Source: Rugamonas rubra (lineage in GTDB: Bacteria; Pseudomonadota; Gammaproteobacteria; Burkholderiales; Burkholderiaceae_D). Taken from it: a DNA stretch of 64,000 nucleotides. Position 1 is the stretch's first letter; each line of letters starts with the position of its first letter. A program made the position numbers and the translations under genes. The stretch spans positions 231,994 to 295,993 of the forward strand of contig NZ_FOTW01000009.1 in assembly GCF_900114705.1 (NCBI RefSeq). The letters are read 5' to 3'. This document shows positions 1 through 8,538 of the stretch, one piece after another. The notes beneath the pieces were generated by a model. The model did not search any database. It saw nothing but the letters and a program-made list of their open reading frames with translations, and was not told the origin of the DNA.

Positions 1-1332
1 AAGGTCTGGGGCGGCATCGTGCCGACGCCGCAGGACATCGGCGGCAAGAAGTACGTGCTCAACGAGGACCAGGTGCAGGGCCTGCCCAACGCCCCCTTCA
101 AGCTGGTCGACGCCGAGGGCAAGCCGCTGCCGGAGGCGGTCATCACGCGCGACCTGTGGCACCTGTTCTACCACAACCAAATGCAGATCAACGGCGGCAA
201 GAACGACGGCTTCGCCGCCTGGGGCAACACCGGCGGCATGGTCATGGGCTACTACGGCGAAACCAGCAAAAACCTCGGCCTGTGGAAGATCGCCGAGCAG
301 TTCACCCTGTGCGACAACTTCTTCATGGCGGCCTTCGGCGGCTCCTACCTGAACCACCAGTTCCTGGTCAGCGGCCGCACGCCGGAATACTTCAACGCCG
401 CGCAAACGCCGGCCAAGAAGAAGATCGCCGTGCTCGCCGACGGCCCCACCGGCACCCGCCTGAAGCTGGCGCCGGACTGCCCGCCGTCCGCGCTGGACGG
501 CAAGCCGAGCTTCGTCAACGACGGCGGCGCCATCACGCCCGACGGCTACGCCGTCAACACCATGGCGCCGCCCTACCAGCCCAGCTACGTGCGCCCGGCG
601 GCCGGCGGCGACGCCAACCTGGCCGACCCGCTCGACCCGAGCACGCTGCCGCCGCAAAGCTACGACACCATCGGCGACCTGCTGTCGGCCAAAAAGGTCA
701 GCTGGGCCTGGTACGGCGGCGCCTGGCAGGCGGCACTGGACGCGCGCGGCGGCGGCGCCAAGCCGAACTTCCAGTTCCACCACCAGCCGCTCAACTACTT
801 CAAGCAGTTCGCCCCCGGCACCGCCGCGCGCGCCGAGCACCTGCGCGACGGCGGCCTGGGCGACAGCCCGATCTCCAACAAGTTCCTCGCCGACGCGGTG
901 GCCGGCAAGCTGCCGGCGGTCAGCTTCTACAAGCCGCAGGGCAACCTGAACCTGCACGCCGGCTATTCGGACATCGAGTCCGGCGACCAGCACATCGCCA
1001 ACGTCATCGAGCACTTGAAGAAGTCGCCGCAATGGCAGGACATGGTCATCGTCATCACCTTCGACGAAAACGGCGGCTGGTGGGACCACGTCGCGCCGCC
1101 CAAGGGCGACCGCTGGGGTCCGGGTTCGCGCATCCCGGCCATCGTCGTTTCGCCGTTCGCCAAGAAGGGCCAGGTCGACCACAGCTTCTACGACACCACC
1201 TCGATCCTGCGCCTGATCACCCGCCTGCACGACTTGCCGCTGCTGCAGGGCCTGGCCGTGCGCAACGCCGCCTTCGCCGAACGCGGCGCACTGCCGCCGG
1301 GCGACCTGACCGCCGCGCTGAGCTTCCGCTAG
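1..1332 (+). CDS. Acid phosphatase / phospholipase C-type phosphoesterase, 5' end missing
   Basis: The frame is open from base 1, so the gene begins upstream of the window; the GTG at 19 is only an internal Val codon. About 443 codons are visible. It matches the phosphoesterase family of phospholipase C and AcpA-type acid phosphatases, metal-dependent enzymes that hydrolyse phosphate esters and are usually exported. The clearest signature is FDENGGWWDHVAPP near codon 355, followed by GPGSRIPAIVVSPFAKKG, both typical of the family; GGSYLNHQFL near codon 117 is another conserved block. The C-terminus is short and ends soon after the 'YDTTSILRLI' segment, which favours the acid phosphatase branch over long phospholipases C with extra C-terminal domains. 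Substrate is not determinable from sequence. A hairpin with a T-run follows about 130 bp downstream. Confidence 0.85.
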   Translation, partial: KVWGGIVPTPQDIGGKKYVLNEDQVQGLPNAPFKLVDAEGKPLPEAVITRDLWHLFYHNQMQINGGKNDGFAAWGNTGGMVMGYYGETSKNLGLWKIAEQFTLCDNFFMAAFGGSYLNHQFLVSGRTPEYFNAAQTPAKKKIAVLADGPTGTRLKLAPDCPPSALDGKPSFVNDGGAITPDGYAVNTMAPPYQPSYVRPAAGGDANLADPLDPSTLPPQSYDTIGDLLSAKKVSWAWYGGAWQAALDARGGGAKPNFQFHHQPLNYFKQFAPGTAARAEHLRDGGLGDSPISNKFLADAVAGKLPAVSFYKPQGNLNLHAGYSDIESGDQHIANVIEHLKKSPQWQDMVIVITFDENGGWWDHVAPPKGDRWGPGSRIPAIVVSPFAKKGQVDHSFYDTTSILRLITRLHDLPLLQGLAVRNAAFAERGALPPGDLTAALSFR

Positions 1333-1428
1333 GCGCGGCAATGGGCGGCGCCGTACTGGCCGGCGCCGGCGCGGCCGCTACCGGCGGCCGGCGCCGGCCC
1401 GCCCCCCCCCCACGGCCAAAACGGTTTG

Positions 1429-1437
1429 TGATACACT
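1429..1437 (+). promoter_or_regulatory. Candidate extended -10 promoter
   Basis: TG at 1429-1430 followed by one base and TACACT (1432-1437) fits an extended -10 element. No convincing -35 is seen upstream, where the DNA is a C-run. Transcription from here would start near 1444 and run straight into the hairpins at 1459-1585. Inference from motif only. Confidence 0.35.
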
Positions 1438-1458
1438 GCGTCCACTAAAAATTTACCG

Positions 1459-1489
1459 AGCCCGACTGCTGCAGCCGGGCTTTTGTTTT
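1459..1489 (+). terminator. Intrinsic-terminator-like hairpin
   Basis: AGCCCG (1459-1464) pairs with CGGGCT (1476-1481) and is followed by TTTTGTTTT. It could end the acid phosphatase transcript or act as an early terminator for a transcript starting near 1444. Confidence 0.55.
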
Positions 1490-1491
1490 GT

Positions 1492-1585
1492 GCGGCGCAT
1501 TTTACGCGCCGCCTTGTTCAAGCGTCCCCCGGCGTCGCCACGCCGGCCGGGGACGCTCCATTGCGCCAGCCGCCGCGGGCAATGG
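1492..1585 (+). promoter_or_regulatory. Three consecutive hairpins in the leader of the small ORF at 1601
   Basis: Downstream of the terminator-like hairpin three more perfect stems follow one another: GCGGCGC 1492-1498 with GCGCCGC 1506-1512; AGCGTCCCC 1521-1529 with GGGGACGCT 1549-1557, with an inner CGGCG/CGCCG helix; and CCATTGC 1558-1564 with GCAATGG 1579-1585. The last stem ends about 5 bases before the GAGG at 1590-1593 that would serve the ATG at 1601. The arrangement looks like a folded RNA leader or a small RNA; no known riboswitch class is recognised. Confidence 0.45.
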
Positions 1586-1600
1586 GTATGAGGTTCTGAA

Positions 1601-1825
1601 ATGAGAGATAAAAAAGACAACGCGACGTTCGACCTGCCCGGCTTTAGCCCGGCGGCGCCGCTCGAGCCCGAGCCCAAGCGCGGCACCGGACCGCGCGGCA
1701 AGCGCGCCATCATGAAACAGGTCCAGCTCGAACTGCTCGAGGCGACCGACAACTCCGGCCTGCCGGTCTGGACCCGCGACGACGCGCTGGACCTGACCGG
1801 ACTGCCGGTCTGGGCGCCCAACTAG
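1601..1825 (+). CDS. Small hypothetical protein with a GLPVW repeat
   Basis: A 74-residue protein that I do not recognise. It has an ATG start with GAGG about 8 bases upstream, a charged N-terminal half rich in Pro, Lys and Arg, a short helical-looking segment (MKQVQLELLEATD, residues 38-50), and a C-terminal tail where GLPVW occurs twice about 14 residues apart. There is no signal peptide or membrane segment. It lies between the acid phosphatase and dbpA on the same strand and is preceded by a series of stable hairpins. The ordinary start site and the internal repeat suggest a real gene, but no function can be assigned. Confidence 0.5.
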   Translation: MRDKKDNATFDLPGFSPAAPLEPEPKRGTGPRGKRAIMKQVQLELLEATDNSGLPVWTRDDALDLTGLPVWAPN

Positions 1826-1939
1826 CGTCCGGCGCAGCCGCCGCGCGCGGCTGCCCACCCATTGCACCAAGGCCCGCAGCCGCAGCTGCATCCAGCCTGT
1901 TAGACTGTGCCCCATCCCCTCTTTACCCGGTCCGCCACC

Positions 1940-3352
1940 ATGACTACAGATTCCTTTTCCAGCCTGCCGCTGACGCCCGCCTTCCTGGCCAACCTCGACC
2001 TGCTCGGCTACCACAAGATGACGACCATCCAGGAACAGAGCCTGCCGGCGGTGCTGGAGGGACGCGACCTGATCGCCCAGGCCAAGACCGGTAGCGGCAA
2101 GACCGCCGCCTTCGGCATCGGCATCCTGCACAAGCTCAACCCGGCCTGGTTCGCCACCCAGGCGCTGGTGCTGTGCCCGACCCGCGAGCTGGCCGACCAG
2201 GTGGCCAACGAGCTGCGCCGCCTGGCCCGCAGTGCCGGCAATATCAAGATCCTGACCCTGACCGGCGGCTCGCCGATGCGCCCACAGATCGCCTCGCTCG
2301 AGCACGGCGCCCACATCGTGGTCGGCACGCCAGGCCGCCTGCGCGACCACCTCGGCCGCAACACGCTCGACCTGTCCAAGGTGCAGACCCTGGTGCTCGA
2401 CGAAGCCGACCGCATGACCGACATGGGCTTCTACGACGAGATCGCCGGCATCGTCAGCGCCTGCCCGGCGCGCCGCCAAACGCTGCTGTTCTCGGCCACC
2501 TACCCGGACGACATCCGCCGCGCCACCGCCTCCTTCCTGGTCAACCCGCTCGAGGTGACGGTGCAGGCGCAGCACGACAACAGCCAGATCGAGCAGCGCT
2601 TCTACGAGATCGGCTTCGACCAGCGCAACGGCGCCGTCGCCAAGCTGCTGGCCCACTTCAAGCCCGTCTCGGCGCTGGCCTTCTGCAACACCAAGGTGCA
2701 CTGCCGCGAACTGGCCGACGAGCTGCGCAGCCAGGGCTTCTCCGCGCTGGCCCTGTACGGCGAGCTGGAACAGCGCGAGCGCGACGAGATCCTGGTGCTG
2801 TTCTCCAACCGCAGTTGCTCCGTGCTGGTGGCCACCGACGTCGCCGCGCGCGGCCTCGACATCAGCAACCTGGAGGCGGTGATCAACGTCGACGTCTCCA
2901 AGGACACCGAGGTGCACATCCACCGCGTCGGCCGCACCGGCCGCGGCGGCGAGAAGGGCCTGGCGCTGTCGCTGTGCGCGCCCAACGAGAAGAAGTGGGT
3001 CAAGCTGATCGAGGAGTACCAGAAGGCGCCGGTCGAATGGCACAAGCTCGACGAGATCGAGGACGACGAGTACGCCGTCGCCGAGCCGGCGCCGATGATG
3101 ACGCTGGTGGTCATGGGCGGCAAGAAGGACAAGCTGCGTCCGGGCGACCTGCTCGGCGCCCTGACCGGCGACGCCGGCCTGACTAAGGAACAGGTCGGCA
3201 AGATCAACGTGTTCGAGTTCATGAGCTACGTCGCGCTGGACCGCCGCGTCGCCCACCAGGCCTTCGAGCGCCTGGCCAAGAACAACCCGCTGGGCGGCGA
3301 CTTCGGCGCCATCAAGGGCCGCAACTTCAAAATGCGCTTCATCGAAGCATAA
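1940..3352 (+). CDS. dbpA: DEAD-box ATP-dependent RNA helicase DbpA
   Basis: A 470-residue DEAD-box helicase. Motifs appear in order: Q-motif region near residue 35, AKTGSGKT (Walker A), PTRELADQ (Ia), TPGRL (Ib), DEAD (II), SAT (III), then ARGLD (V) and HRVGRTGRGG (VI). The C-terminal 80 residues carry the DbpA-type RNA-binding domain ('LRPGDLLGALTG', 'GDFGAIKGRNFKMRF'). In E. coli DbpA binds helix 92 of 23S rRNA and aids 50S assembly; the same role is inferred here. The ATG at 1940 is preferred because the protein begins directly with the conserved region; an in-frame ATG 33 bases upstream adds residues with no family match. A palindromic repeat follows the gene and separates it from the convergent fsr-like gene. 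Confidence 0.92.
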   Translation: MTTDSFSSLPLTPAFLANLDLLGYHKMTTIQEQSLPAVLEGRDLIAQAKTGSGKTAAFGIGILHKLNPAWFATQALVLCPTRELADQVANELRRLARSAGNIKILTLTGGSPMRPQIASLEHGAHIVVGTPGRLRDHLGRNTLDLSKVQTLVLDEADRMTDMGFYDEIAGIVSACPARRQTLLFSATYPDDIRRATASFLVNPLEVTVQAQHDNSQIEQRFYEIGFDQRNGAVAKLLAHFKPVSALAFCNTKVHCRELADELRSQGFSALALYGELEQRERDEILVLFSNRSCSVLVATDVAARGLDISNLEAVINVDVSKDTEVHIHRVGRTGRGGEKGLALSLCAPNEKKWVKLIEEYQKAPVEWHKLDEIEDDEYAVAEPAPMMTLVVMGGKKDKLRPGDLLGALTGDAGLTKEQVGKINVFEFMSYVALDRRVAHQAFERLAKNNPLGGDFGAIKGRNFKMRFIEA

Positions 3353-3395
3353 GCCGGCAGCCCCGGTTCGCCAACAAAGCCCAGCGGCACAAACG

Positions 3396-3421
3396 AGGGT
3401 CAGACCCTAGGGTCTGACCCT
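3396..3421. repeat. GGGTCAGACCC palindrome, copy A
   Basis: A perfect 26-bp palindrome whose half is AGGGTCAGACCCT. Flanking DNA adds imperfect outer arms (CCCAGCGGCA before, TGCCGTTGGG after). It lies in the gap between two convergent genes, so it may act as a bidirectional terminator. Confidence 0.85.
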
Positions 3422-3460
3422 GGCTCTTTGCCGTTGGGAGGTTCTAAAAACCTAGCGCCA

Positions 3461-4717
3461 TCAAGCCCGGCCAGCCACGCTGGCCGGCTGCTCGATGTGC
3501 GGCAACAGCACCGTCAACACCCCCAGCAGCGGCAGGTAGGAGCACAGCTTGTAGACATAGGCGATGCCGGCCACGTCGGCGATATGCCCCATGGCGGCGG
3601 CGCCGATGCCGCTCACGCCGAACATCAAGCCGAAGAAGATCCCGGCGATCATGCCCACCTTGCCCGGCACCAGCTCCTGCGCGAACACCACGATGGCCGA
3701 GAAGGCCGACGAGATCACGAAGCCGATCACCACCGACAGCACGCCAGTCCAAAACAAATCCACATACGGCAGCAGCAGCGTGCACGGCGCCGCGCCGAGG
3801 ATTGATATCCAGATCACGCGCTTGCGTCCGACCCGGTCGCCGATCGGCCCGCCGGCGAAGGTGCCGGCCGCCACCGCCGCCAGGAACAGGAACAGATACA
3901 GCTGGGCCGAGCCGACCGACAGCGCGAAGCGGTCGATCAAATAGAAGGTGTAGTAGCTGCTCAAGCTGGACATGTAGACGTACTTGGAAAACACCAGCAT
4001 CGCCAACACCGCCAGCGCGCCGACCACGCGGCCGCGCGTCAACGGCGGGCCGGCCGGCGCCACGGCCTTGCGCGCCGGCCCGGCCAAATGCCCGCTGTGC
4101 CAGCGGCTGACGCGGACCAGCACCACAATCGCCAGCAGCGTCAGCAAGGCGAACCAAGCGATATTGCCCTGCCCCCGGCCGACGATCACCGCCGCCGCCA
4201 GCAAAGGCCCGAGCGCCGAGCCGACATTGCCGCCCACCTGGAACAGCGACTGGGCGAAGCCGAAGCGTCCGCCCGAGGCCAGCCGCGCCACGCGCGAGGC
4301 CTCCGGATGGAAGGTCGACGAGCCGACGCCGATCAGCGCCGACGCCACCAGCAGCGTGGCGAAGCTGTCCACCAGCGCCAGCATCAACACGCCGACCAGC
4401 GTGAAGCACATCCCCAGCGGCAGCAGGAAGGGCAAGGGGCGGCGGTCGGTGTACAGGCCGATCCACGGTTGCAGCAGCGAGGCGGTGCACTGGAAGGTCA
4501 GCGTGATCAGGCCGACCTGGGTGAAGCTGAGGCCGAACTGCGCCTTCAGCATCGGATAGATCGACGGCAGCATCGCCTGCACCAGATCGTTCAGCAGGTG
4601 GACGAAGGCGACCGCGCCGAGGATGCGCATGACGGCGCCGGCCGGCGCGTGAATGGCCGGCGCCGGGGAGTCGGCGCCGGGCTGGGAACGGGAAAGTGCG
4701 GAACTGGAGGTGGTCAT
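3461..4717 (-). CDS. fsr: MFS efflux transporter, fosmidomycin-resistance (Fsr) type
   Basis: A 418-residue, roughly 12-helix inner-membrane transporter. The segments LNDLVQAMLPSIYPMLK, LLQPWIGLYTDRRPLPF and STFHPEASRVAR are typical of Fsr, the MFS pump that exports fosmidomycin and related compounds by proton antiport. The ATG at 4717 is chosen because the protein then starts shortly before the first helix; an upstream in-frame start would add 36 residues that cross the divergent promoter region. It is divergent from an AraC regulator starting at 4851, which probably controls it. A candidate -10 (TACACT on this strand, 4783-4778) lies in the gap. The natural substrate is unknown. Confidence 0.85.
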   Translation of the reverse strand: MTTSSSALSRSQPGADSPAPAIHAPAGAVMRILGAVAFVHLLNDLVQAMLPSIYPMLKAQFGLSFTQVGLITLTFQCTASLLQPWIGLYTDRRPLPFLLPLGMCFTLVGVLMLALVDSFATLLVASALIGVGSSTFHPEASRVARLASGGRFGFAQSLFQVGGNVGSALGPLLAAAVIVGRGQGNIAWFALLTLLAIVVLVRVSRWHSGHLAGPARKAVAPAGPPLTRGRVVGALAVLAMLVFSKYVYMSSLSSYYTFYLIDRFALSVGSAQLYLFLFLAAVAAGTFAGGPIGDRVGRKRVIWISILGAAPCTLLLPYVDLFWTGVLSVVIGFVISSAFSAIVVFAQELVPGKVGMIAGIFFGLMFGVSGIGAAAMGHIADVAGIAYVYKLCSYLPLLGVLTVLLPHIEQPASVAGRA

Positions 4718-4850
4718 AACTTGGCGATTGGTGATGAAAGGGGCCTGCGGCGTAGCGTGGACTTTGCCGCCCGGTGCAGTGTAATATGGCCGTGCCGAAC
4801 GCAAGTTCCAACAATCGTCGCCCAACTGCCATTACTGGCACAGCACCGCC

Positions 4851-5690
4851 ATGCCCACCATCGCCGCCGCAGCCAACGCCAGCAACGCCGCCCACGCCGT
4901 CACACCGCGCAGCCGCGACGCGCGCGACTACCAGCGCGTCCCGCGCGTCATCACCGCCATGCACAAGGACCAGGAGTACGGCAGCCACATCCCGCCACAC
5001 AGCCACGAACGGGCGCAGCTGCTGTACGCCATCGACGGCGTGATGCGGGTCAGCACCGAGTTCGGCGTGTGGATGCTGCCGCCGCGCCGCGCCCTGCTGA
5101 TCGCGCCCGGCGTGGTGCACGAGTTGAACATGCACAGCACGGTGCGCATGCGCACGCTCTACATCGAAGCCGGCGCGGCGGCCGCCTTCGGTCCCGGCTG
5201 CAAGGTGATCGAGGTTAGCGCGCTGCTGCGCGAGCTGATTTTGGCGCTGGTGGCCGAGCCGATCGAGTACCCCATCCCCGGCCCCGGCGAGCACTTGGCG
5301 GCGCTGATCCTGCACGCGCTGAAGGCCGCCGAGACGGTGCCGATCGCCATCCCCTGGCCGCGCGACCGCCGCCTGCTGGCGGTCTGCGACGCCATCGTGC
5401 GCGAGCCGGGCCGGCGCCACCGCATCGACGAGCTGGCCGCCGGCGCCGGCGCCAGCGGCCGCACGCTGATGCGCCTGTTCCCCAGCGAGACCGGGCTGCA
5501 CTTCCGCCAATGGGTGCAGCAGGTGCACCTGGCCGACGCCTTCTGCCGCCTGGCGCGCGGCGAGAGCGTGGCGCGCATCGCCGCCGCGCTGGGCTACGCC
5601 AGCCCGAGCGCCTTCACCGCCATGTTCCGCCGCATCCTCGGCCACACCCCGCAGCACTACCTGAACGAATGGCGCCACCGCGCCGACTGA
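4851..5690 (+). CDS. AraC-family regulator with N-terminal cupin
   Basis: A 279-residue regulator. An N-terminal cupin-like sensor (HIPPHSHERAQLLYA near residue 45) precedes a C-terminal pair of helix-turn-helix motifs; the second is followed by 'ALGYASPSAFTAMFRRILG', the AraC signature. The layout, an AraC-cupin regulator divergent from an MFS pump, resembles the E. coli nimR/nimT pair, so control of the neighbouring fsr-like gene is inferred. A GGGTCAGACCC palindrome lies 60 bases after the stop. Confidence 0.85.
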   Translation: MPTIAAAANASNAAHAVTPRSRDARDYQRVPRVITAMHKDQEYGSHIPPHSHERAQLLYAIDGVMRVSTEFGVWMLPPRRALLIAPGVVHELNMHSTVRMRTLYIEAGAAAAFGPGCKVIEVSALLRELILALVAEPIEYPIPGPGEHLAALILHALKAAETVPIAIPWPRDRRLLAVCDAIVREPGRRHRIDELAAGAGASGRTLMRLFPSETGLHFRQWVQQVHLADAFCRLARGESVARIAAALGYASPSAFTAMFRRILGHTPQHYLNEWRHRAD

Positions 5691-5749
5691 GCCGCATGCC
5701 TTGAAGCCAAGGCGCCAGCGGCTGCAAAACCACCCACCGGCAAGAACCC

Positions 5750-5775
5750 AGGGTCAGACCCTAGGGTCTGACCCT
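5750..5775. repeat. GGGTCAGACCC palindrome, copy B
   Basis: Same perfect 26-bp palindrome as at 3396. CCCACCGG before and CCGGCGGG after extend it imperfectly. It sits downstream of the AraC gene and about 110 bases before the next gene, both on the plus strand. Confidence 0.85.
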
Positions 5776-5882
5776 CAATTTTTCCGGCGGGTACGCCGAG
5801 CCTCGCCAGATTGCGGAGCATGCCCAGTAGCCACTTGACCACCTCACAAATTCCAATATACTAGACAACAAATTCCACATTA

Positions 5883-6482
5883 ATGGACACCATGGACATC
5901 AACACCATCATCGCCCAGCGCGTGCGCGAACTGCGCGACGCACAGAACCTGTCGCTGGAGGCGCTGGCCAAGCTCAGCGGCGTCAGCCGCTCCAACATCT
6001 CGCTGATCGAGCGGGGTGAAAGCAGCCCCACCGCCGCCCTGCTCAACAAGCTCGCCGCCGGCCTGGGCGTCGCCCTAGCCTCGCTGTTCGAGCCTGCCCA
6101 GCCGCCGGCCGGCGAACCGTCGCCCGTGTCGCGCCGCGCCGAGCAAGCCGAATGGACCGACCCGGCCTCCGGCTACCGCCGCCGCAACTTGTCGCCGGCG
6201 GCACGCTCGCCGCTGCAGTTGGTCGAGGTAGAGTTCCCCGCCGGCCAGCGCGTTGCCTACGACGGCCTGGCGCGCGAGGTCGACATCTACCAGCAGGTCT
6301 GGATCATCGCGGGTGTGATGGAGATGAGCGTCGGCGACCAACAATGGCGCCTGGAGAGCGGCGACTGCCTGGCCATGCGCCTGGACCAACCCATCGTCTA
6401 CCACAACCCCGGCAGCACGGCGGCGCGCTATCTGGTCGCGCTGGCGCCGCAACCCTTTAGCCCAAACAGGAGGTCCGCATGA
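5883..6482 (+). CDS. XRE-family regulator with C-terminal cupin
   Basis: A 199-residue regulator. Residues 8-66 form an XRE helix-turn-helix (LSLEALAKLSGVSRSNISLI, then 'ERGESSPTAALLNKLAAGLG'); the second half is a cupin that probably binds a small molecule. The stop overlaps the start of the following acetyltransferase (ATGA at 6479-6482), so the two are translationally coupled and probably act together. This class often regulates its own operon. ATG codons at 5883 and 5892 are both possible starts. Confidence 0.85.
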   Translation: MDTMDINTIIAQRVRELRDAQNLSLEALAKLSGVSRSNISLIERGESSPTAALLNKLAAGLGVALASLFEPAQPPAGEPSPVSRRAEQAEWTDPASGYRRRNLSPAARSPLQLVEVEFPAGQRVAYDGLAREVDIYQQVWIIAGVMEMSVGDQQWRLESGDCLAMRLDQPIVYHNPGSTAARYLVALAPQPFSPNRRSA

Positions 6483-7009
6483 CCATCAACATCCGCCGCC
6501 TCGACGCCGACGCGGCCGCCGCCAACATCGACGCGCTCGCCGACGTGTTGATCGATTGTGTCGAGGGTGGCGCCTCGGTCAGCTTCATGCTGCCGCTTGC
6601 GCGCGCCAAGGCCCTGGCCTTCTGGCGCGACGTGGCCGGCGGCGTGGCGCGCGGCGAGCGCGTGCTGCTGGCCGCCGAGGACGACACAGGCCGCATCGTC
6701 GGCACCGTGCAGATGATCACCGCCCAGCCCGACAACCAGCCGCACCGCGCCGACATCGCCAAGATGCTGGTGCACCGCCGGGCGCGCCGCAACGGCGTCG
6801 CCCAGCGCCTGATGGAGGGAATCGACGCGGCGGCGCGCGACGCGGGCAAGTCGGTGCTGGTGCTCGACACGGTGAGCGGCGGCGACGCCGAACGGCTATA
6901 TGAACGCGCCGGCTGGCAGCGCGTCGGCGAAGTGCCGCAGTTCGCGCTGATGCCCAACGGCGAGCCGTGCGGCACCACCTTCTTCTACAAGCACCTCAGC
7001 GCATATTAA
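6479..7009 (+). CDS. GNAT-family N-acetyltransferase
   Basis: A 176-residue acetyltransferase with the acetyl-CoA binding core MLVHRRARRNGVAQRLMEG near residues 99-117 and 'LYERAGWQRVGEVP' later in the fold. It is preceded by AGGAGG only a few bases upstream of the ATG and is coupled by a 4-base overlap to the XRE-cupin gene. This pairing recalls operons in which the enzyme modifies an amine or antibiotic sensed by the regulator, but the substrate is not predictable. The 3' end overlaps the 3' end of the convergent amidase-like gene by 14 bases. Confidence 0.85.
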   Translation: MTINIRRLDADAAAANIDALADVLIDCVEGGASVSFMLPLARAKALAFWRDVAGGVARGERVLLAAEDDTGRIVGTVQMITAQPDNQPHRADIAKMLVHRRARRNGVAQRLMEGIDAAARDAGKSVLVLDTVSGGDAERLYERAGWQRVGEVPQFALMPNGEPCGTTFFYKHLSAY

Positions 7010-8282
7010 GCAGCACGCTGGCCGGATACTTCGGCGCGCGCCAATGCAGCGTGGCCTGCTCGAAGGCGTAGGCCATCTGGATCAGCGCCGCCTCGCTGTA
7101 GGCCGCGCCGACGAAGGACAGGCCGACCGGCCGGCCGCAGGCCTGCCCGGCCGGCACCGTGATGTGCGGATAGTCGGCCAGCGCGGCCGGCGCGCACGAC
7201 GGCGCCACCAGCGCGTCGAGGCGGTGCTCGCGCATCAACTCGTCGATGTCGCGCAGCGCCGGCTCGTCCTGCCGCTGCGCCCCGCCCAGATGCACGTCAA
7301 GCAGCTGCGCGCCCTGCTGCAGCAAGGCCTGCAGGGCGTCGCCGATGACCAGGTCGAGCTCCTCGCTGCGGCCGAAAAAATCGCGCGCCACGCCGATGCG
7401 GCGGCCGGCCAGGCCGGCCTTGTCCAGCGCGGCGCTGTAGTCGACCACCCGGCCGGCGCTGGCCCGGGTGGCCGGATCGGCGGCGTCGACGCCGGCCATC
7501 ACCGCCAGCATCAGCGCGGCGTCGGCCACGCTGCGCGCCAGCGGGCCGGGCGTGTCCAGGCGCAGCGTGTGCGCCACGATGCCGCTGCGGCTGACCAGCC
7601 CCTGCGTCGGCTTGATGCCGACCAGGCCGCAGAACGAGGCCGGCGCCACACAGACACCGTCGTTTTCCGTGCCCACCGCCAGCGTCGCCAGGCCGGCGGC
7701 GATGGCCGCGCCGGCGCCGCCGGCGTAGCGCTCGCGCGGGTAGACGTTGGCGCCCTGCCCGCCCAGGCCGTTGAACAGGTCCTCGGCCGGCGCGCCGCCC
7801 CGCTCGCCCGGATTGGTCTTGCCGATGATGACGGCGCCGGCCGCGCGCAGCTGCGCCGCCACGTGGGCATCGTGCGTGGCGCGCGTGCCGTCGGCCGTGG
7901 CCATGCGGTCGGCGGTGGCGATATTGTCTTTGAGTAGAACGGGAATGCCGTGCAGCGGGCCGCGCAGGCGCTTAAGGGCGCGCTCGCGGTCCATCTCCAG
8001 CGCGATCTTCAGCGCCTCGGGATTGATGTCGATGATGCCGCCGTGGCGGGCGCCGCCGGCGATGGTCTTGATGCGGGCCAGGTATTGCGAGGTCAGCCAG
8101 TGCGAAGTCAATTTACCGGCCTGCATCAATTCCTGCTGTTCCTGCACACCGGCGTCGAGGATCGGGCTGGCGCCCAGTTTAGGCGGCAGCTTGGGTAGCG
8201 TCGCCGCCGCCCCTTGCGCGCGATTGGCCCCCGCCGTGGTCCCGGCGTTCAGCCCAATCCGAACGAAATCCCTGCGATCCAT
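6996..8282 (-). CDS. Amidase-family homologue without catalytic serines, Tat-type leader
   Basis: A 428-residue protein of the amidase-signature family. The Lys of the Ser-cisSer-Lys triad is present (VLLKDNI), but the usual GGSSSGS block reads GGAGAA and the usual GTETDGS block reads GTENDGV, so both catalytic serines are absent. The family's middle region is also shortened: 'LLDVHLGG' is followed almost directly by the C-terminal 'LDALVAPS'. The N-terminus MDRRDFVRIGLNAG looks like a Tat signal, and the ATG at 8282 has GAGGA about 6 bases upstream. The frame is intact over its whole length, which suggests a non-hydrolytic protein or an early pseudogene rather than a working amidase. Confidence 0.75.
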   Translation of the reverse strand: MDRRDFVRIGLNAGTTAGANRAQGAAATLPKLPPKLGASPILDAGVQEQQELMQAGKLTSHWLTSQYLARIKTIAGGARHGGIIDINPEALKIALEMDRERALKRLRGPLHGIPVLLKDNIATADRMATADGTRATHDAHVAAQLRAAGAVIIGKTNPGERGGAPAEDLFNGLGGQGANVYPRERYAGGAGAAIAAGLATLAVGTENDGVCVAPASFCGLVGIKPTQGLVSRSGIVAHTLRLDTPGPLARSVADAALMLAVMAGVDAADPATRASAGRVVDYSAALDKAGLAGRRIGVARDFFGRSEELDLVIGDALQALLQQGAQLLDVHLGGAQRQDEPALRDIDELMREHRLDALVAPSCAPAALADYPHITVPAGQACGRPVGLSFVGAAYSEAALIQMAYAFEQATLHWRAPKYPASVLLNMR

Positions 8283-8454
8283 GCCATCCTCGTGAGTGCT
8301 TGTATCAAGTATCCGCAATTGCGTGCGAATAGCTTACCAGCAAGAAGGTTTCCAAACAACAAAATTGCTACTAAGAATAGAACATTCTTCAAGATCACGT
8401 ATAGCAAAAGAAACATTGGTCTGGCGCGCGGCGGCCGGGCGAATCCGCAGGCGT

Positions 8455-8486
8455 AAAAAAAGCACGCCGGCAAAGCCTGGCGTGCT
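8455..8486 (-). terminator. Terminator of efp
   Basis: On the minus strand AGCACGCC pairs with GGCGTGCT around a short loop (8461-8486), followed by a run of seven T (8455-8461). It lies just after the efp stop codon. Confidence 0.8.
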
Positions 8487-8538
8487 TCTGTCGCCCGCGT
8501 CCCGCGCGGGGCGGAACGTGGCGGTTGCGACGAGGTGC

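Noticed and set aside
1502..3256. Long minus-strand frame opposite dbpA
   Set aside because: Composition is typical of an antisense shadow; dbpA has all helicase motifs.
4088..5218. Plus-strand frame opposite fsr running into the AraC gene
   Set aside because: Shadow frame rich in Arg/Gln/Ala; the MFS and AraC readings are well supported.
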